Shown here one piece after another: positions 31,641 through 39,948 of a DNA stretch of 44,282 bases. The translations under genes and the position numbers were made by a program. The first letter of the stretch is position 1. The number at the start of each line of letters is the position of its first letter. The stretch is from a virus, in IMG/VR virus record IMGVR_UViG_3300030044_000036, positions 1 to 44,282 of that record, one strand, 5' to 3'. A model generated the notes under the pieces. The model was not told where the DNA came from. It made no database searches and was given only the letters and a program-made list of their open reading frames with translations.

Positions 31641-32434
31641 TTTCCGTATGTCTCCCTAATAAATACAAATGCTTTTTTCTTCACTTCCGCCAAGATTACT
31701 GGATCGATAGGCTCTGATTCTTTAACTAGGTCTGCCACATAGTCGCGAGCGATATCTGGCAGTGTTTTTGGATACTCTCGGAGATAGCGATCGTCCCTCA
31801 TAATAAGCTTTTCTAGACGCACAGGTTGAAGATAAGACAGCACTTTTGCTTCTAGAGCTGGATCTGTGGCCACTTTTTCTTTCTTGTCTTTCCTATCCCA
31901 TCCGGTTTCTTCTTTATCGAAGACCTGCTTGAAATATGTCTGAGTGCGTGAGAAGTACATTACAATACCTTCTGGGCGCATAAAACCAGGAACCAAGGAA
32001 GATCCTTCCTTTTTGAGCTTATCTTGGGTTTCTTTAACGACCGTTGGGGTAAAAATGCCGCTATACAGAACTGGAACTACATCCATTCGAGGGAGAAGCA
32101 ATCCATCCTGTTTAGGCTTAGTCCAACGATGGGTGTTGAATAGAGCAAAACGTTTTTCCTTAAGTCCATATCCAGGGCCAATACCTGCCCCATACCATTC
32201 TCCAAAATGCCTGCCTGGCCCAAGAAGCGCGATCAGGGTGTCTTTATTTGCATAGGCCCAAGAAGCGAATCCATAGTTGTCGTCTTCTGGAGTAATCCAT
32301 CGAGTACGAGATCCTACGTACATTTCTGTACCAGAATCGTTGATCGCAATTTGCGCATTGGTGCCATGAATTTTTTCACTGATAGTTACTAACGACTCTA
32401 AGATCTCGATACTTGCAAATTCCTGAAATTCCAT
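31637..32434 (-). CDS. RNA ligase (nucleotidyltransferase family)
   Basis: A 265-residue ligase. Motif I is SEKIHGTN with the adenylated Lys21; motif Ia is VGSRTRW (40-46); motif III is FGEWYGAG (77-84) with Glu79; motif IV is RPEGIVMY (153-160); a motif V-like KQVF follows (169-172). The C-terminal roughly 90 residues are an extra helical domain. The order matches Rnl2-type phage RNA ligases, which seal nicks in RNA, often repairing cleaved tRNA during host defence. The gene is preceded by a tRNA-like structure in its own leader and has an AAGGAG site immediately after that element. Confidence 0.8.
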   Translation of the reverse strand: MEFQEFASIEILESLVTISEKIHGTNAQIAINDSGTEMYVGSRTRWITPEDDNYGFASWAYANKDTLIALLGPGRHFGEWYGAGIGPGYGLKEKRFALFNTHRWTKPKQDGLLLPRMDVVPVLYSGIFTPTVVKETQDKLKKEGSSLVPGFMRPEGIVMYFSRTQTYFKQVFDKEETGWDRKDKKEKVATDPALEAKVLSYLQPVRLEKLIMRDDRYLREYPKTLPDIARDYVADLVKESEPIDPVILAEVKKKAFVFIRETYGK

Positions 32435-32450
32435 AGATTCTCCTTAAAAA

Positions 32451-32551
32451 TGTGGTGGACCATGGGAATCGAACCCCTTTAAGGCTACCCGCCTAATTGT
32501 AGGAATCGAACCTACGTGCGCCGCTAAACGCTTGACCAACTCGTCCACCAC
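32451..32551 (-). tRNA. tRNA-like RNA, possibly a divergent class II tRNA, in the RNA ligase leader
   Basis: On the - strand 5'-GTGGTGGAC (32551-32543) pairs with GTCCACCAC near 32452, a nine-base acceptor-like stem, followed by TTTTT. Inside are a perfect hairpin GTAGG-TTCGATT-CCTAC, a variable-arm-like hairpin AGGC-GGGTA-GCCT, and a T-arm-like AGGGG-TTCGATT-CCCAT with one mismatch. If the first TTCGATT loop is the anticodon loop, the anticodon would be CGA (Ser), but position 37 is T instead of a purine and the D arm is unclear. So it is tRNA-like; a working tRNA is not proven. Its 5' end is exactly where the promoter predicts transcription to start. Confidence 0.5.
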
Positions 32552-32557
32552 AAAAAT

Positions 32558-32586
32558 AGAATACCATTGAGATCAAAAGGAGTCAA
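32558..32586 (-). promoter_or_regulatory. Promoter for the tRNA-like RNA and RNA ligase, -35 overlapping the helicase stop
   Basis: TTGACT (32581-32586), 17 bases, TATTCT (32558-32563). Six bases later (32551) the RNA begins with the first G of the acceptor-like stem. The TGA of the -35 is the stop of the helicase gene. Confidence 0.6.
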
Positions 32587-34106
32587 CTCTTTTTCAAACG
32601 GACGTAACGAATAAGGCCTTCCCCAGACTCTTTGTAGTATTCCAGTCTGCTCTCCAGGTGTGACCCCATCACGTATTGATCCAAAACGTCAAAATCCCAA
32701 ATGGTCGCGAAAGGCTTAGGTCCACACTTGCTAGCCCAAGGGTTTTGGTGGGCATGCCTAACGGACCTGCCTACAGCTCCTTGACGTGTAGCGACCTCGC
32801 TGGCCCCTGCAACCCAATTTACACAGTGGTTTACGGGAAACAGGTTACATCCAGTTCTGACCGTGGAAGTCCCCACGAGAACCTTGGCTTCCCCTTTATT
32901 GAACTTCTCTATAGATTCCGAAACGTCCACCTTTTCTAATCCCAAGCTTAATAGTCTTTCTTTGTTAGTTTCAGAATGAGCTATAACGTATGGAACCTTC
33001 AAGAGCTTAACTAGGTCCGATATCTGTAGAAGTTCTTCTACTAAGACCAAAACCTGTTCGTTTTTCATCGAAACGACGCCATTGCATAATTTCGCAATAA
33101 AGGCACAGATATTGCCATTCCTAAGAACGTGGGCTCTTTTAAGGTCCAGAGCGTTTTGGGATTGAAAATTTGGATCCGTTGATTCCATTTCCACAATATT
33201 GAACCTATGAGGACATATGAACCCGCCTTTTACTGCATCCTCTGTGGTAAGCTCATGAACTTGCTTTCCGATTATGGAGTCCAGCAATGTTTGGCCACCG
33301 TCTCCTCTCACCTGTGTTCCGCTGTAGAACCACCTATATCCAACATTCGCAAAAAGTCCATGGCAGACCTTTTCCATGGAATCAGCGGCCCATTGATGGG
33401 ACTCATCTATGTGAATTGACTCAAGACTTGAGAAGAAGTCCCATTCGGGAGTGCCCTCTTTCACATTACAGAGACTATCGCTTATGCATATCGTGAATTG
33501 CTTATCCAGCTTCTTCTTAGAGTCGCCAAAGGTTCCAATCCTACTTTTACCAAAATAGTGTGAGAACTCTTCGATAAGCTCATAGAAAATAGACTTAGAT
33601 GGAGCAACAATAGCTGTTCTAAAACCGGTCTCTCTACAGAGTTTTACGATGGTCTTAGTTTTTCCGGCACCTGTACACAGGCTAACATGGCCATGTTTCT
33701 CGGCCAGAAGGCTTTTCCAAGATTCCTCCTGGTAGGGGTATAGAGTGAATTTAGGCTCTCTAAACCAGGGCATCTTCTTAGGTTTAGGGTACACAATCGA
33801 ATTTTTCACTTCAATATTAAGCCCGGTCAAATAAGGGATAGATCCTGGCCTAATATAGAGGCCTTGTTCATCCTCAAAAACGAGACATTTCTTTAGGTCA
33901 GCCTTGAGACCTTCCAGGTGGCTATCCCATGACTCTTTGTTCCTTTGTTTCCAGAAATGGTTCTGGTGGTGTCTCTTAATGAGATGCTGAACAGATGTAA
34001 GGGTATAGGTCAATTGACGACGAAGAATATCCAGTTCTTCGGGGGAGGATTGGTCAAGATAGGCATGAGTAGGGGAAGAGATGTTAAGGATCAAACGGAT
34101 ATCCAT
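32583..34106 (-). CDS. UvsW-like superfamily 2 DNA helicase
   Basis: 507 residues, the size of T4 UvsW (503). Motifs: Q-type YQEESW (125-130), Walker A CTGAGKTKT (144-152), the DESH box (234-237, IHIDESHQ), and a motif VI-like ATRQGAVGRSVRHAHQ. Between the helicase halves, SEVDVSESI-type segments and VLVGTSTVRTGCNL mark domain 2. UvsW unwinds branched DNA and R-loops and shifts T4 from origin- to recombination-dependent replication; the same role is likely here given the UvsX/UvsY set. The N-terminal 110 residues resemble the UvsW cap. It overlaps the upstream gene by 16 bases. Confidence 0.83.
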   Translation of the reverse strand: MDIRLILNISSPTHAYLDQSSPEELDILRRQLTYTLTSVQHLIKRHHQNHFWKQRNKESWDSHLEGLKADLKKCLVFEDEQGLYIRPGSIPYLTGLNIEVKNSIVYPKPKKMPWFREPKFTLYPYQEESWKSLLAEKHGHVSLCTGAGKTKTIVKLCRETGFRTAIVAPSKSIFYELIEEFSHYFGKSRIGTFGDSKKKLDKQFTICISDSLCNVKEGTPEWDFFSSLESIHIDESHQWAADSMEKVCHGLFANVGYRWFYSGTQVRGDGGQTLLDSIIGKQVHELTTEDAVKGGFICPHRFNIVEMESTDPNFQSQNALDLKRAHVLRNGNICAFIAKLCNGVVSMKNEQVLVLVEELLQISDLVKLLKVPYVIAHSETNKERLLSLGLEKVDVSESIEKFNKGEAKVLVGTSTVRTGCNLFPVNHCVNWVAGASEVATRQGAVGRSVRHAHQNPWASKCGPKPFATIWDFDVLDQYVMGSHLESRLEYYKESGEGLIRYVRLKKS

Positions 34107-34570
34107 TCTGGAGGACTAGAGCCTGTCCATTTCGGAGGTCGCTTATCGTTTTTCCACTTATAGTTTAAGTAAAGCTTATAAGCTTCGGTAATTTCTTTCG
34201 TTTCCTTAAAGATAGTACAATTTGGGAATGTAGTCAAGCCTTCTTTTTCATAGGCCGTATCTGTGGATCTGTTGTAGAAGGTATCCAGGTATTGCTCGCA
34301 CTTGTGGATTTTATGAAATCTTTTGGTATATTCGTTGCAAAGATGTACAAAATGTCCACATAGCCAAAGATAGTTTTGGTGGGAAGTTCTAGCCCAGACG
34401 GTAGAAGGGTGGTTCCTATGAGTTGGCTTATATGGACCTTCGCTAAAACCAGCTAAGGAAATGTTGGTGGATAGAATCTGGGCTGTTTCTAGGACCATCT
34501 TAACAAGACGTTTGTCATCAAGGGCTTTGGCGGATTCTTTAGCGTCAAAGGATGAAACGAAGATGTTCAT
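34091..34570 (-). CDS. Phage protein of the 'pyrimidine dimer DNA glycosylase'-annotated family
   Basis: 159 residues, with features of a group commonly found in phages: an opening MNIFVSSFDAKESAKALDDK, RLVKMVLETAQIL, then YKPTHRNHPSTVWAR and NYLWLCGHFVHLCNEYTKRF. The D-D-K-R..KM..E.AQ and HRNHP..W segments are the family hallmarks. The family is often labelled a pyrimidine-dimer glycosylase, but that label rests on distant similarity and the activity here is not shown. The promoter lies against the ATG, with no ribosome site, and diverges from the chaperonin gene. Confidence 0.68.
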   Translation of the reverse strand: MNIFVSSFDAKESAKALDDKRLVKMVLETAQILSTNISLAGFSEGPYKPTHRNHPSTVWARTSHQNYLWLCGHFVHLCNEYTKRFHKIHKCEQYLDTFYNRSTDTAYEKEGLTTFPNCTIFKETKEITEAYKLYLNYKWKNDKRPPKWTGSSPPEWISV

Positions 34571-34576
34571 TGGATG

Positions 34577-34604
34577 AGGTTAGCATATTTAGGGGTTAAG
34601 TCAA
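34577..34604 (-). promoter_or_regulatory. Promoter with -10 six bases from the ATG
   Basis: TTGACT (34599-34604), 16 bases, TAACCT (34577-34582), then six bases and the ATG of the glycosylase-like gene (34568-34570). No ribosome site lies in the gap (CATCCA), so the message should be leaderless. Confidence 0.55.
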
Positions 34605-34648
34605 CTTCTATGATATATCGTATTAGAACACCAGCCAAAGGAGTATCC

Positions 34649-36418
34649 ATGTCCATCCGAGTAAGTAAGACCGCCCCGAAAATGTTTATCACTAAAAGTC
34701 ATAAAATTCAGGAACTTGTGATTCATACTATGGAGCGTATTGCTTCGGCAGTGGGATCGTCCATGGGTCCAGGCGGAAGAGTTTCTCTTTTGGAGGCATC
34801 CCAGCCTGGTTTTCCGAATAAGGTAACTAAGGACGGGGTTACTATCCTGAAAAATCTTGGTAGTACGGACAGCTATGAACACTTAATTATTGAAACGGCT
34901 GTTTCTAGCTCCATGCGTACCGCTACAGAAGCGGGCGATGGAACTACTACGACTTGCGTCCTTGGATATGAGTTTATTAAAAATATCTTCGATTTTTGTG
35001 AAAAGAATCCTAAGGAATCTCCTCAAAAAGTTGTCCGTAGAATGAAAGAAGTGGTCCAAAAGACCCTCCTTCCCTATATTGCGGAAAGATCCATTAAGAT
35101 CACTGAAGATAACAAGGCTCTTTTGACAGCAGTGGCTACCATTTCAGCCAATGGAGAAAAAGAGCTTGCGAATGCTGTTATTCAGTGCTTTGAAGAGGTT
35201 GGATTTGGTGAATCTAGCCACGTTACTATTCGTGAAGTTCCTGGCCCCTTTTCCTATAACGTAACTAGGATCGAAGGATTCCCAATTCCTATGGGCTACG
35301 AAGAGACTTCGGGAAAATACCATACCAGTTTCATTAACGATCAGGGTAACCAAAGATGCTTTCTAGAAAAGCCTAAGTTTATTCTCTTTGATGGCGCTAT
35401 TAATGATTTGGTCCAGTTTGCCCCTGTTTTTAATGCTATCGATGAGCGGCATGCGAAAGGCGAGAAAGGGTTTCACAACGTTGTCCTCGTAGCGAATGGC
35501 TTTAGTGAGACCGTCATTAGCACTCTTGCCTTCAACTTCGAACAGCAAGGAACTCTCAAGATCATCCCCATTCGAAGCCCTATGAGCCAATTCCTAAATT
35601 GCCAAACCCACTTCTTAGGTGATCTAGCTAGTGTTACTTCGGCAAAGATTTTCGGTCTCAAGAATCAAATTATGGACGCCACCGTAGACGACCTTGGTTC
35701 AGGCATGGAATCCTTTGAATGTTATCGATTCCGCAGTACTGTTGTTGGTTCGTCTGATCCTGTGAATATTGAAGTTCGCTGTGATGACATCAAAAAAATG
35801 GCAACCAGGGCAGAGTCTCAAGCTGAACGTACTTGGTTTGAAGAACGTAGTGCTACCATCAGTTCTGGTATCGCAAAGCTGACTATTAGCGGCGGGAATG
35901 CGTCTGAGATCAAAGAGCGTTCTGATAGAGCTGAAGATGCAGTTTGTGCTGTGCGTGCGGCGATCAGTGCCGGTGTTGTGCCTGGCGGAACTCGTATTGC
36001 TTTGGATATGGCTCTCCTACTTGCCTCTGATCTTCCAGAAGGTGATGCCGCTAGAGAAATCATGATGCCATCTCTTTTAAGTCTGACTCATAGGCTACTT
36101 GAAAATGCTGGATATAATGAAGAAGAAAATCAAGAAGTCCTTGTAAAGCTCATTCGAGATCCAGAACTGATTTACGATATTGAAGCTCAAGAATATGGTA
36201 AATTCATGGAATTAGGCGTTTTCGATGCAACTAAGGCTGTTTCTGAAAGTCTATCCAATGCTCTGGCCTTGGGCGGTATTTTGGGAACCTTAGGCGGAAT
36301 CGTGGCTTTCCCTAGAGATAACGAATTCGAGCGTAGTGAAGCCAAGGCAGATAATGAGTACATGCGTGCTGTCGAGAACCCGGACGCATTCCAGAATCCA
36401 GCCTTGAGAGGGCGGTAA
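34649..36418 (+). CDS. GroEL-like phage chaperonin
   Basis: I choose ATG 34649-34651 because AAAGGAG stands five bases before it; an in-frame ATG at 34574 lacks a ribosome site. The product is 589 residues. GroEL features: KDGVTI (61-66), the ATP loop AGDGTTTT (95-102), a central substrate-binding region and, near the C-terminus, AVRAAISAGVVPGGTRIAL, matching the GroEL ATPase return segment. The GGM tail is absent. Phage GroEL-like proteins, known from phages such as EL and OBP, are thought to fold virion or replication proteins. It is the first + strand gene of the late block, and a possible co-chaperonin lies at 28529. Confidence 0.88.
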   Translation: MSIRVSKTAPKMFITKSHKIQELVIHTMERIASAVGSSMGPGGRVSLLEASQPGFPNKVTKDGVTILKNLGSTDSYEHLIIETAVSSSMRTATEAGDGTTTTCVLGYEFIKNIFDFCEKNPKESPQKVVRRMKEVVQKTLLPYIAERSIKITEDNKALLTAVATISANGEKELANAVIQCFEEVGFGESSHVTIREVPGPFSYNVTRIEGFPIPMGYEETSGKYHTSFINDQGNQRCFLEKPKFILFDGAINDLVQFAPVFNAIDERHAKGEKGFHNVVLVANGFSETVISTLAFNFEQQGTLKIIPIRSPMSQFLNCQTHFLGDLASVTSAKIFGLKNQIMDATVDDLGSGMESFECYRFRSTVVGSSDPVNIEVRCDDIKKMATRAESQAERTWFEERSATISSGIAKLTISGGNASEIKERSDRAEDAVCAVRAAISAGVVPGGTRIALDMALLLASDLPEGDAAREIMMPSLLSLTHRLLENAGYNEEENQEVLVKLIRDPELIYDIEAQEYGKFMELGVFDATKAVSESLSNALALGGILGTLGGIVAFPRDNEFERSEAKADNEYMRAVENPDAFQNPALRGR

Positions 36419-36431
36419 GTTAAAGAAATAC

Positions 36432-36460
36432 TTGACTTTTAATGGTTATTGAGGCAATCT
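36432..36460 (+). promoter_or_regulatory. Promoter of the second repeat-PDDEXK endonuclease gene
   Basis: TTGACT (36432-36437), 17 bases, CAATCT (36455-36460), seven bases, ATG (36468). There is no ribosome site before the ATG. The segment from CAATCT to the ATG differs by one base from that before the 30028 gene. Confidence 0.5.
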
Positions 36461-36467
36461 TAATAGT

Positions 36468-37436
36468 ATGGCCAGCACATTAACAAATGATCAAATTCAT
36501 GAAGAAGCTAGGAAGTACGAAACCAAGGCCGATTTTGGTCGTGGAAATCCTACAATTCACCGTCTCGCCAGGATGAGAGGCATTTTTGATGCAGTGTGTT
36601 CCCATATGCGTCCTGCGCTTACGTATTGGACATATGAAATGGTAAGTGCTGAAGCCATCAAGTATAAGACCAAAACAGAATTTAGGAACGAAAGCTCTAA
36701 AGCTTACTCTATCGCAAAAAAAAGAGGGATAGTGGACCAGGTATGCTCTCATATGGAAACTATCTATGTTAGATGGACAGATGTTTCTTTAGAGAAGGAA
36801 GCTCGTAAGTTCTCCACTCGTTCAGAATTCAAACAAGAGAGCGAGTCGGCCTACCAAACAGCCTTTGGTAGGGGGATTCTAAACAAAATATGCTCCCATA
36901 TGGAGGAGCTACATAGGAATTGGACCCTTGAGGAGCTTCACCTAGAAGCCCTAAAACACAATACTAGAACTGAATTTCAAAAAAGTGGGTCCTCCTATTT
37001 GGTTGCCCTTAGAAGGGGGGTTCTAGAACAAATATGTGGGCACATGATCGTTATGGGGAGCACGTCCATAGCGGAAAAGGAACTGTTTGGGCTCATAAAA
37101 GATATTTACCCGAGTACTAAGAAGACTAGAGACATGCGTGTAAAAATAGAAGGAAAGCCCTATATTAAAGGTTTTGAGATTGACGTTTTTGTTCCAGAGT
37201 TAAAACTAGGCATAGAATATGATGGGGAATACTATCATTCCTACGAATACATGCGAGCCGATCCAGATAAAGCTAAGTGGTCTGACGAAGACATTCGCAA
37301 CTACCATAAGCTTAAGGATGATTGGTTTGAATCTAAGGGAATCAAAATCCATCACGCTAAAGAAGAGGATTGGAACAAAGACAAACAGGCCTGCATTCAA
37401 CTCTGCCTCGACTTTCTGGTGTTAAATGGATTTTAA
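36468..37436 (+). CDS. Repeat-containing PDDEXK (Vsr-like) endonuclease, paralog 2
   Basis: 322 residues with four N-terminal repeats, each ending AVCSHMR, QVCSHME, KICSHME and QICGHMI. Each repeat carries a Trp-Thr opening (WTYEMVS, WTDVSLE, WTLEELH), then EA.K...T...F....S..Y..A...G. The nuclease half has KGFEIDVFVPELKLGIEYDG, YYHS, and IHHAKEEDW. It lies between groEL and the terminase gene, and its stop overlaps the terminase start by 11 bases. It has its own promoter and seems a late arrival in the operon. Confidence 0.8.
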   Translation: MASTLTNDQIHEEARKYETKADFGRGNPTIHRLARMRGIFDAVCSHMRPALTYWTYEMVSAEAIKYKTKTEFRNESSKAYSIAKKRGIVDQVCSHMETIYVRWTDVSLEKEARKFSTRSEFKQESESAYQTAFGRGILNKICSHMEELHRNWTLEELHLEALKHNTRTEFQKSGSSYLVALRRGVLEQICGHMIVMGSTSIAEKELFGLIKDIYPSTKKTRDMRVKIEGKPYIKGFEIDVFVPELKLGIEYDGEYYHSYEYMRADPDKAKWSDEDIRNYHKLKDDWFESKGIKIHHAKEEDWNKDKQACIQLCLDFLVLNGF

Positions 37437-39291
37437 AGTTTTAACGGACGATCAAAAAAGAGAGTACGCCGAGTTAATGTTTACTCCGCTTGAATCTGCG
37501 GAAGAAGTAAAAGATTGGGCTCGTTCTTTTTTGGATCTAGAACTTCCATTAGAAATTACAGATCCGGGAAGCACCAGCTCTCCTCTTGATGCAATCTGGC
37601 AGATATATAAGGCAGCTAAAAATAACTCTGGAGATGTCACTCCAAATTTTATCCTAATGTCTTGCAGAGAGGGAATGAAAACTGTCAGTGTTTCTATCCT
37701 AGAGCTGCTTATAATGTTACATTTTTCTAGAACGGTAGCCCACGCTGCGGCTACAGAATCACAGTCCGCCGTTAGTATTGGCTATATTAATGATTTTGTA
37801 ATGTGTATTTCCCCTTTGCTAGAAATAATGGGCTGGGAAAGCATGACACAGAACAAAAGAACAATTCAATATAAAACTCCCCAAGGGAAAACTCCCTTTA
37901 TTAAGATCTTGATCTGTACTGCTAAGGGTATGAATAGTCTTCACGCAAATTTTCTTTTTCTGGACGAGCTTGACTTAGCAGATCCTCAAGCTATCAAACA
38001 GGGAAAAAACATTACTGGTTTTAGTAGAGGGTTTCACGGTATTAAAGTGTATTTATCAACAAGAAAATACGCTTTCGGTAATATGCAGGAAGCTATCGAT
38101 AAAGCACAAGAAACTAATTCGACAATACTTTCTTGGAATATATTGGATGTGACGTCCGCATGTAGTCCCGATAGACACAAGCCGGACTTGCCAAAACAGG
38201 ATGTTTTTGTTGCCAAGGAACTTCCGTTGAAACAGATGGGCGGAGATGAATTTAACGGCCTACCAGATACGGAAAAACAAAAATATGACTTGCTCCCAAA
38301 TGTTCATGGGGGTTGCGTTGGATGTAAATTGCTTCCTGTTTGTAGAACTAGGCTTTCCCAAAAACCTCAGACGGCTACTGGCGGATTCTATAAACCTATT
38401 TCTAGCGTTATTCAAAAATTTGCCGATAATGACAGCGATGTTGCGTCTGCAGAGCTGTTATGTTGGCGTCCAGGATCTGAGGGCCTCGTATATCCCAGGT
38501 ACTCAGATATAATTGATGTTGGGAACGTAGTTTCTGTGAAGAAGGCTTTCGAGGTCTTAACGGGAAACATAGCTCCATCTAATATCGGGGTCCAGTCTAT
38601 TTACGGAATATTGAGGACTCTAGAAATTCCTATCTATTGCGGTGTCGATTGGGGATTCACCCATGATTCCGTGATCTTAGTGATGGCTAAGATCCCTAAT
38701 GGGGAATTGTGGATCATCGATTGTTTTGCTAGTCCTAGATTGGAAATCCAAGATTTACTTCCGGTCGCCATTAATTTCAAAGAAAAATATCGCCCTATGA
38801 AATGGTACCCTGACCAAAATCAACCGGCGTATATCAAGGCTTTTAATCGTAACGGTTGCACGAGCGTTAAGTTCACTAAGGACGTGGGTGGTGGCATTGG
38901 GGCAATCAGGTCTAAGATCATGACGGCTACCGGGCAAAGACTTCTGAAAATTCTTGAAACCGATAGTACAAAAATAGTTAGAACGGCCATAAGAAAGCAT
39001 CGCTTCCTTTTGGATGGACAGGGACAGGTTACTGCCACTCCCGACGACGATGCTGGAACTGCCGACATCTGCGATGCTCTTCGTTATTTGGGCCAAAATA
39101 TGTTTCCGGTAAGTGGACCTCAGAAGCCAAACATCACTGCCGTGCTACCCTCAAATGGCGAGCTTCCTCCAGAACTACAGCATACCCCAGAACAGAATGA
39201 TCTAATGGCCAAAGAGCTGGAAAAGATCACGGGAAAGAAGGACTGGAAGGGTACTCCTGGTGGCCGAGGCGGCTTTCGCTTTACATTCTAA
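37426..39291 (+). CDS. terL: Terminase large subunit
   Basis: The packaging motor, 621 residues. Its Walker A-like loop reads SCREGMKT (79-86), which departs from the usual GxGKT. Walker B is FLFLDELD (176-183). The RNase H-like nuclease follows with Asp408 in CGVDWGFTHDS, Asp463 in WYPDQNQ and Asp547/550 in TADICDALRY. Between ATPase and nuclease is a Cys cluster (C297, C300, C306: GGCVGCKLLPVCRTR), often seen in this part of large terminases. It cuts concatemers and pumps DNA into the head. No ribosome site is obvious; it may rely on translation of the overlapping endonuclease gene. Confidence 0.9.
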   Translation: MDFKVLTDDQKREYAELMFTPLESAEEVKDWARSFLDLELPLEITDPGSTSSPLDAIWQIYKAAKNNSGDVTPNFILMSCREGMKTVSVSILELLIMLHFSRTVAHAAATESQSAVSIGYINDFVMCISPLLEIMGWESMTQNKRTIQYKTPQGKTPFIKILICTAKGMNSLHANFLFLDELDLADPQAIKQGKNITGFSRGFHGIKVYLSTRKYAFGNMQEAIDKAQETNSTILSWNILDVTSACSPDRHKPDLPKQDVFVAKELPLKQMGGDEFNGLPDTEKQKYDLLPNVHGGCVGCKLLPVCRTRLSQKPQTATGGFYKPISSVIQKFADNDSDVASAELLCWRPGSEGLVYPRYSDIIDVGNVVSVKKAFEVLTGNIAPSNIGVQSIYGILRTLEIPIYCGVDWGFTHDSVILVMAKIPNGELWIIDCFASPRLEIQDLLPVAINFKEKYRPMKWYPDQNQPAYIKAFNRNGCTSVKFTKDVGGGIGAIRSKIMTATGQRLLKILETDSTKIVRTAIRKHRFLLDGQGQVTATPDDDAGTADICDALRYLGQNMFPVSGPQKPNITAVLPSNGELPPELQHTPEQNDLMAKELEKITGKKDWKGTPGGRGGFRFTF

Positions 39292-39348
39292 TAGGTTATG
39301 CCCGTATCTGCACTTGCCAATCTTAAGCTATAAGGAGCATATTCTTTT

Positions 39349-39945
39349 ATGCGCACAAATTTTTTGTTCTTCATTCAAGCCTATTCTGATCAGTGCCAAA
39401 CCTCAACCCCGGCTCTCTCCAACTTCCAATGGTCCAGGCAAATCGATGGTGTTCCGTACACTGTCGAAAATAGTCAACAAATTCAAGTACCTATTTCAAC
39501 TACTACGTCTAATATCCTTCCTTTCACCTTTTCTAACGTACTAGCTAACACCACCGGGAACATCTCTACCGGAACCAACGTCTTCACCGTAACAGGCGCT
39601 ACCACCGGCATCTTTGCGGGTCAACTTATCGTCGGAGCGGGTATCCCAGCAAATACTACCGTCATCTCCATCGTAGGATCTTTGGTTACGATGTCTAACC
39701 TCGCTACGGCCACTACGGTTGGGGTGACAGGTAATTTCTACCTCCCCGCTACTTTCATCTACTTGGAATCAGATCAAATTGTTAGCGTGATATATAACAG
39801 TGGTAGCCCCATGACTTTGACCCCTTTCCAGATCAATGGGATTACTAAGCCCGCAGTATTTTTCATGGCAGGCCCAAGTACCAGTCTGACGGTTACGAAT
39901 GCTGGAACTGCCACCGCAAATATCTTTTTCGCTTCGATGGGATAA
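39349..39945 (+). CDS. Probable virion decoration/structural protein
   Basis: 198 residues, rich in Thr, Ser, Val, Ala and Gly, predicted beta-rich. Residues about 66-125 have the pattern GTNVFTVTGATTGI then GAGIPANTTVISIVGSLVTMS, a motif that recurs in phage head-fibre and tail-associated proteins. The N-terminus has no clear signal. It sits between the terminase and portal genes, a usual place for a small head protein. Its ribosome site (AAGGAG) is ten bases from the ATG. Exact role uncertain. Confidence 0.62.
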   Translation: MRTNFLFFIQAYSDQCQTSTPALSNFQWSRQIDGVPYTVENSQQIQVPISTTTSNILPFTFSNVLANTTGNISTGTNVFTVTGATTGIFAGQLIVGAGIPANTTVISIVGSLVTMSNLATATTVGVTGNFYLPATFIYLESDQIVSVIYNSGSPMTLTPFQINGITKPAVFFMAGPSTSLTVTNAGTATANIFFASMG

Positions 39946-39948
39946 TGG

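Noticed and set aside
32451-32551. Reading the element simply as a normal tRNA-Ser(CGA)
   Set aside because: The anticodon loop lacks a purine at position 37, the D arm cannot be drawn well, and the T stem has a mismatch, so only a tRNA-like call is justified.
34574-34648. A 25-codon extension of the chaperonin to an upstream ATG
   Set aside because: The later ATG has a strong AAAGGAG site and yields a normal GroEL start; the extension overlaps the divergent promoter.
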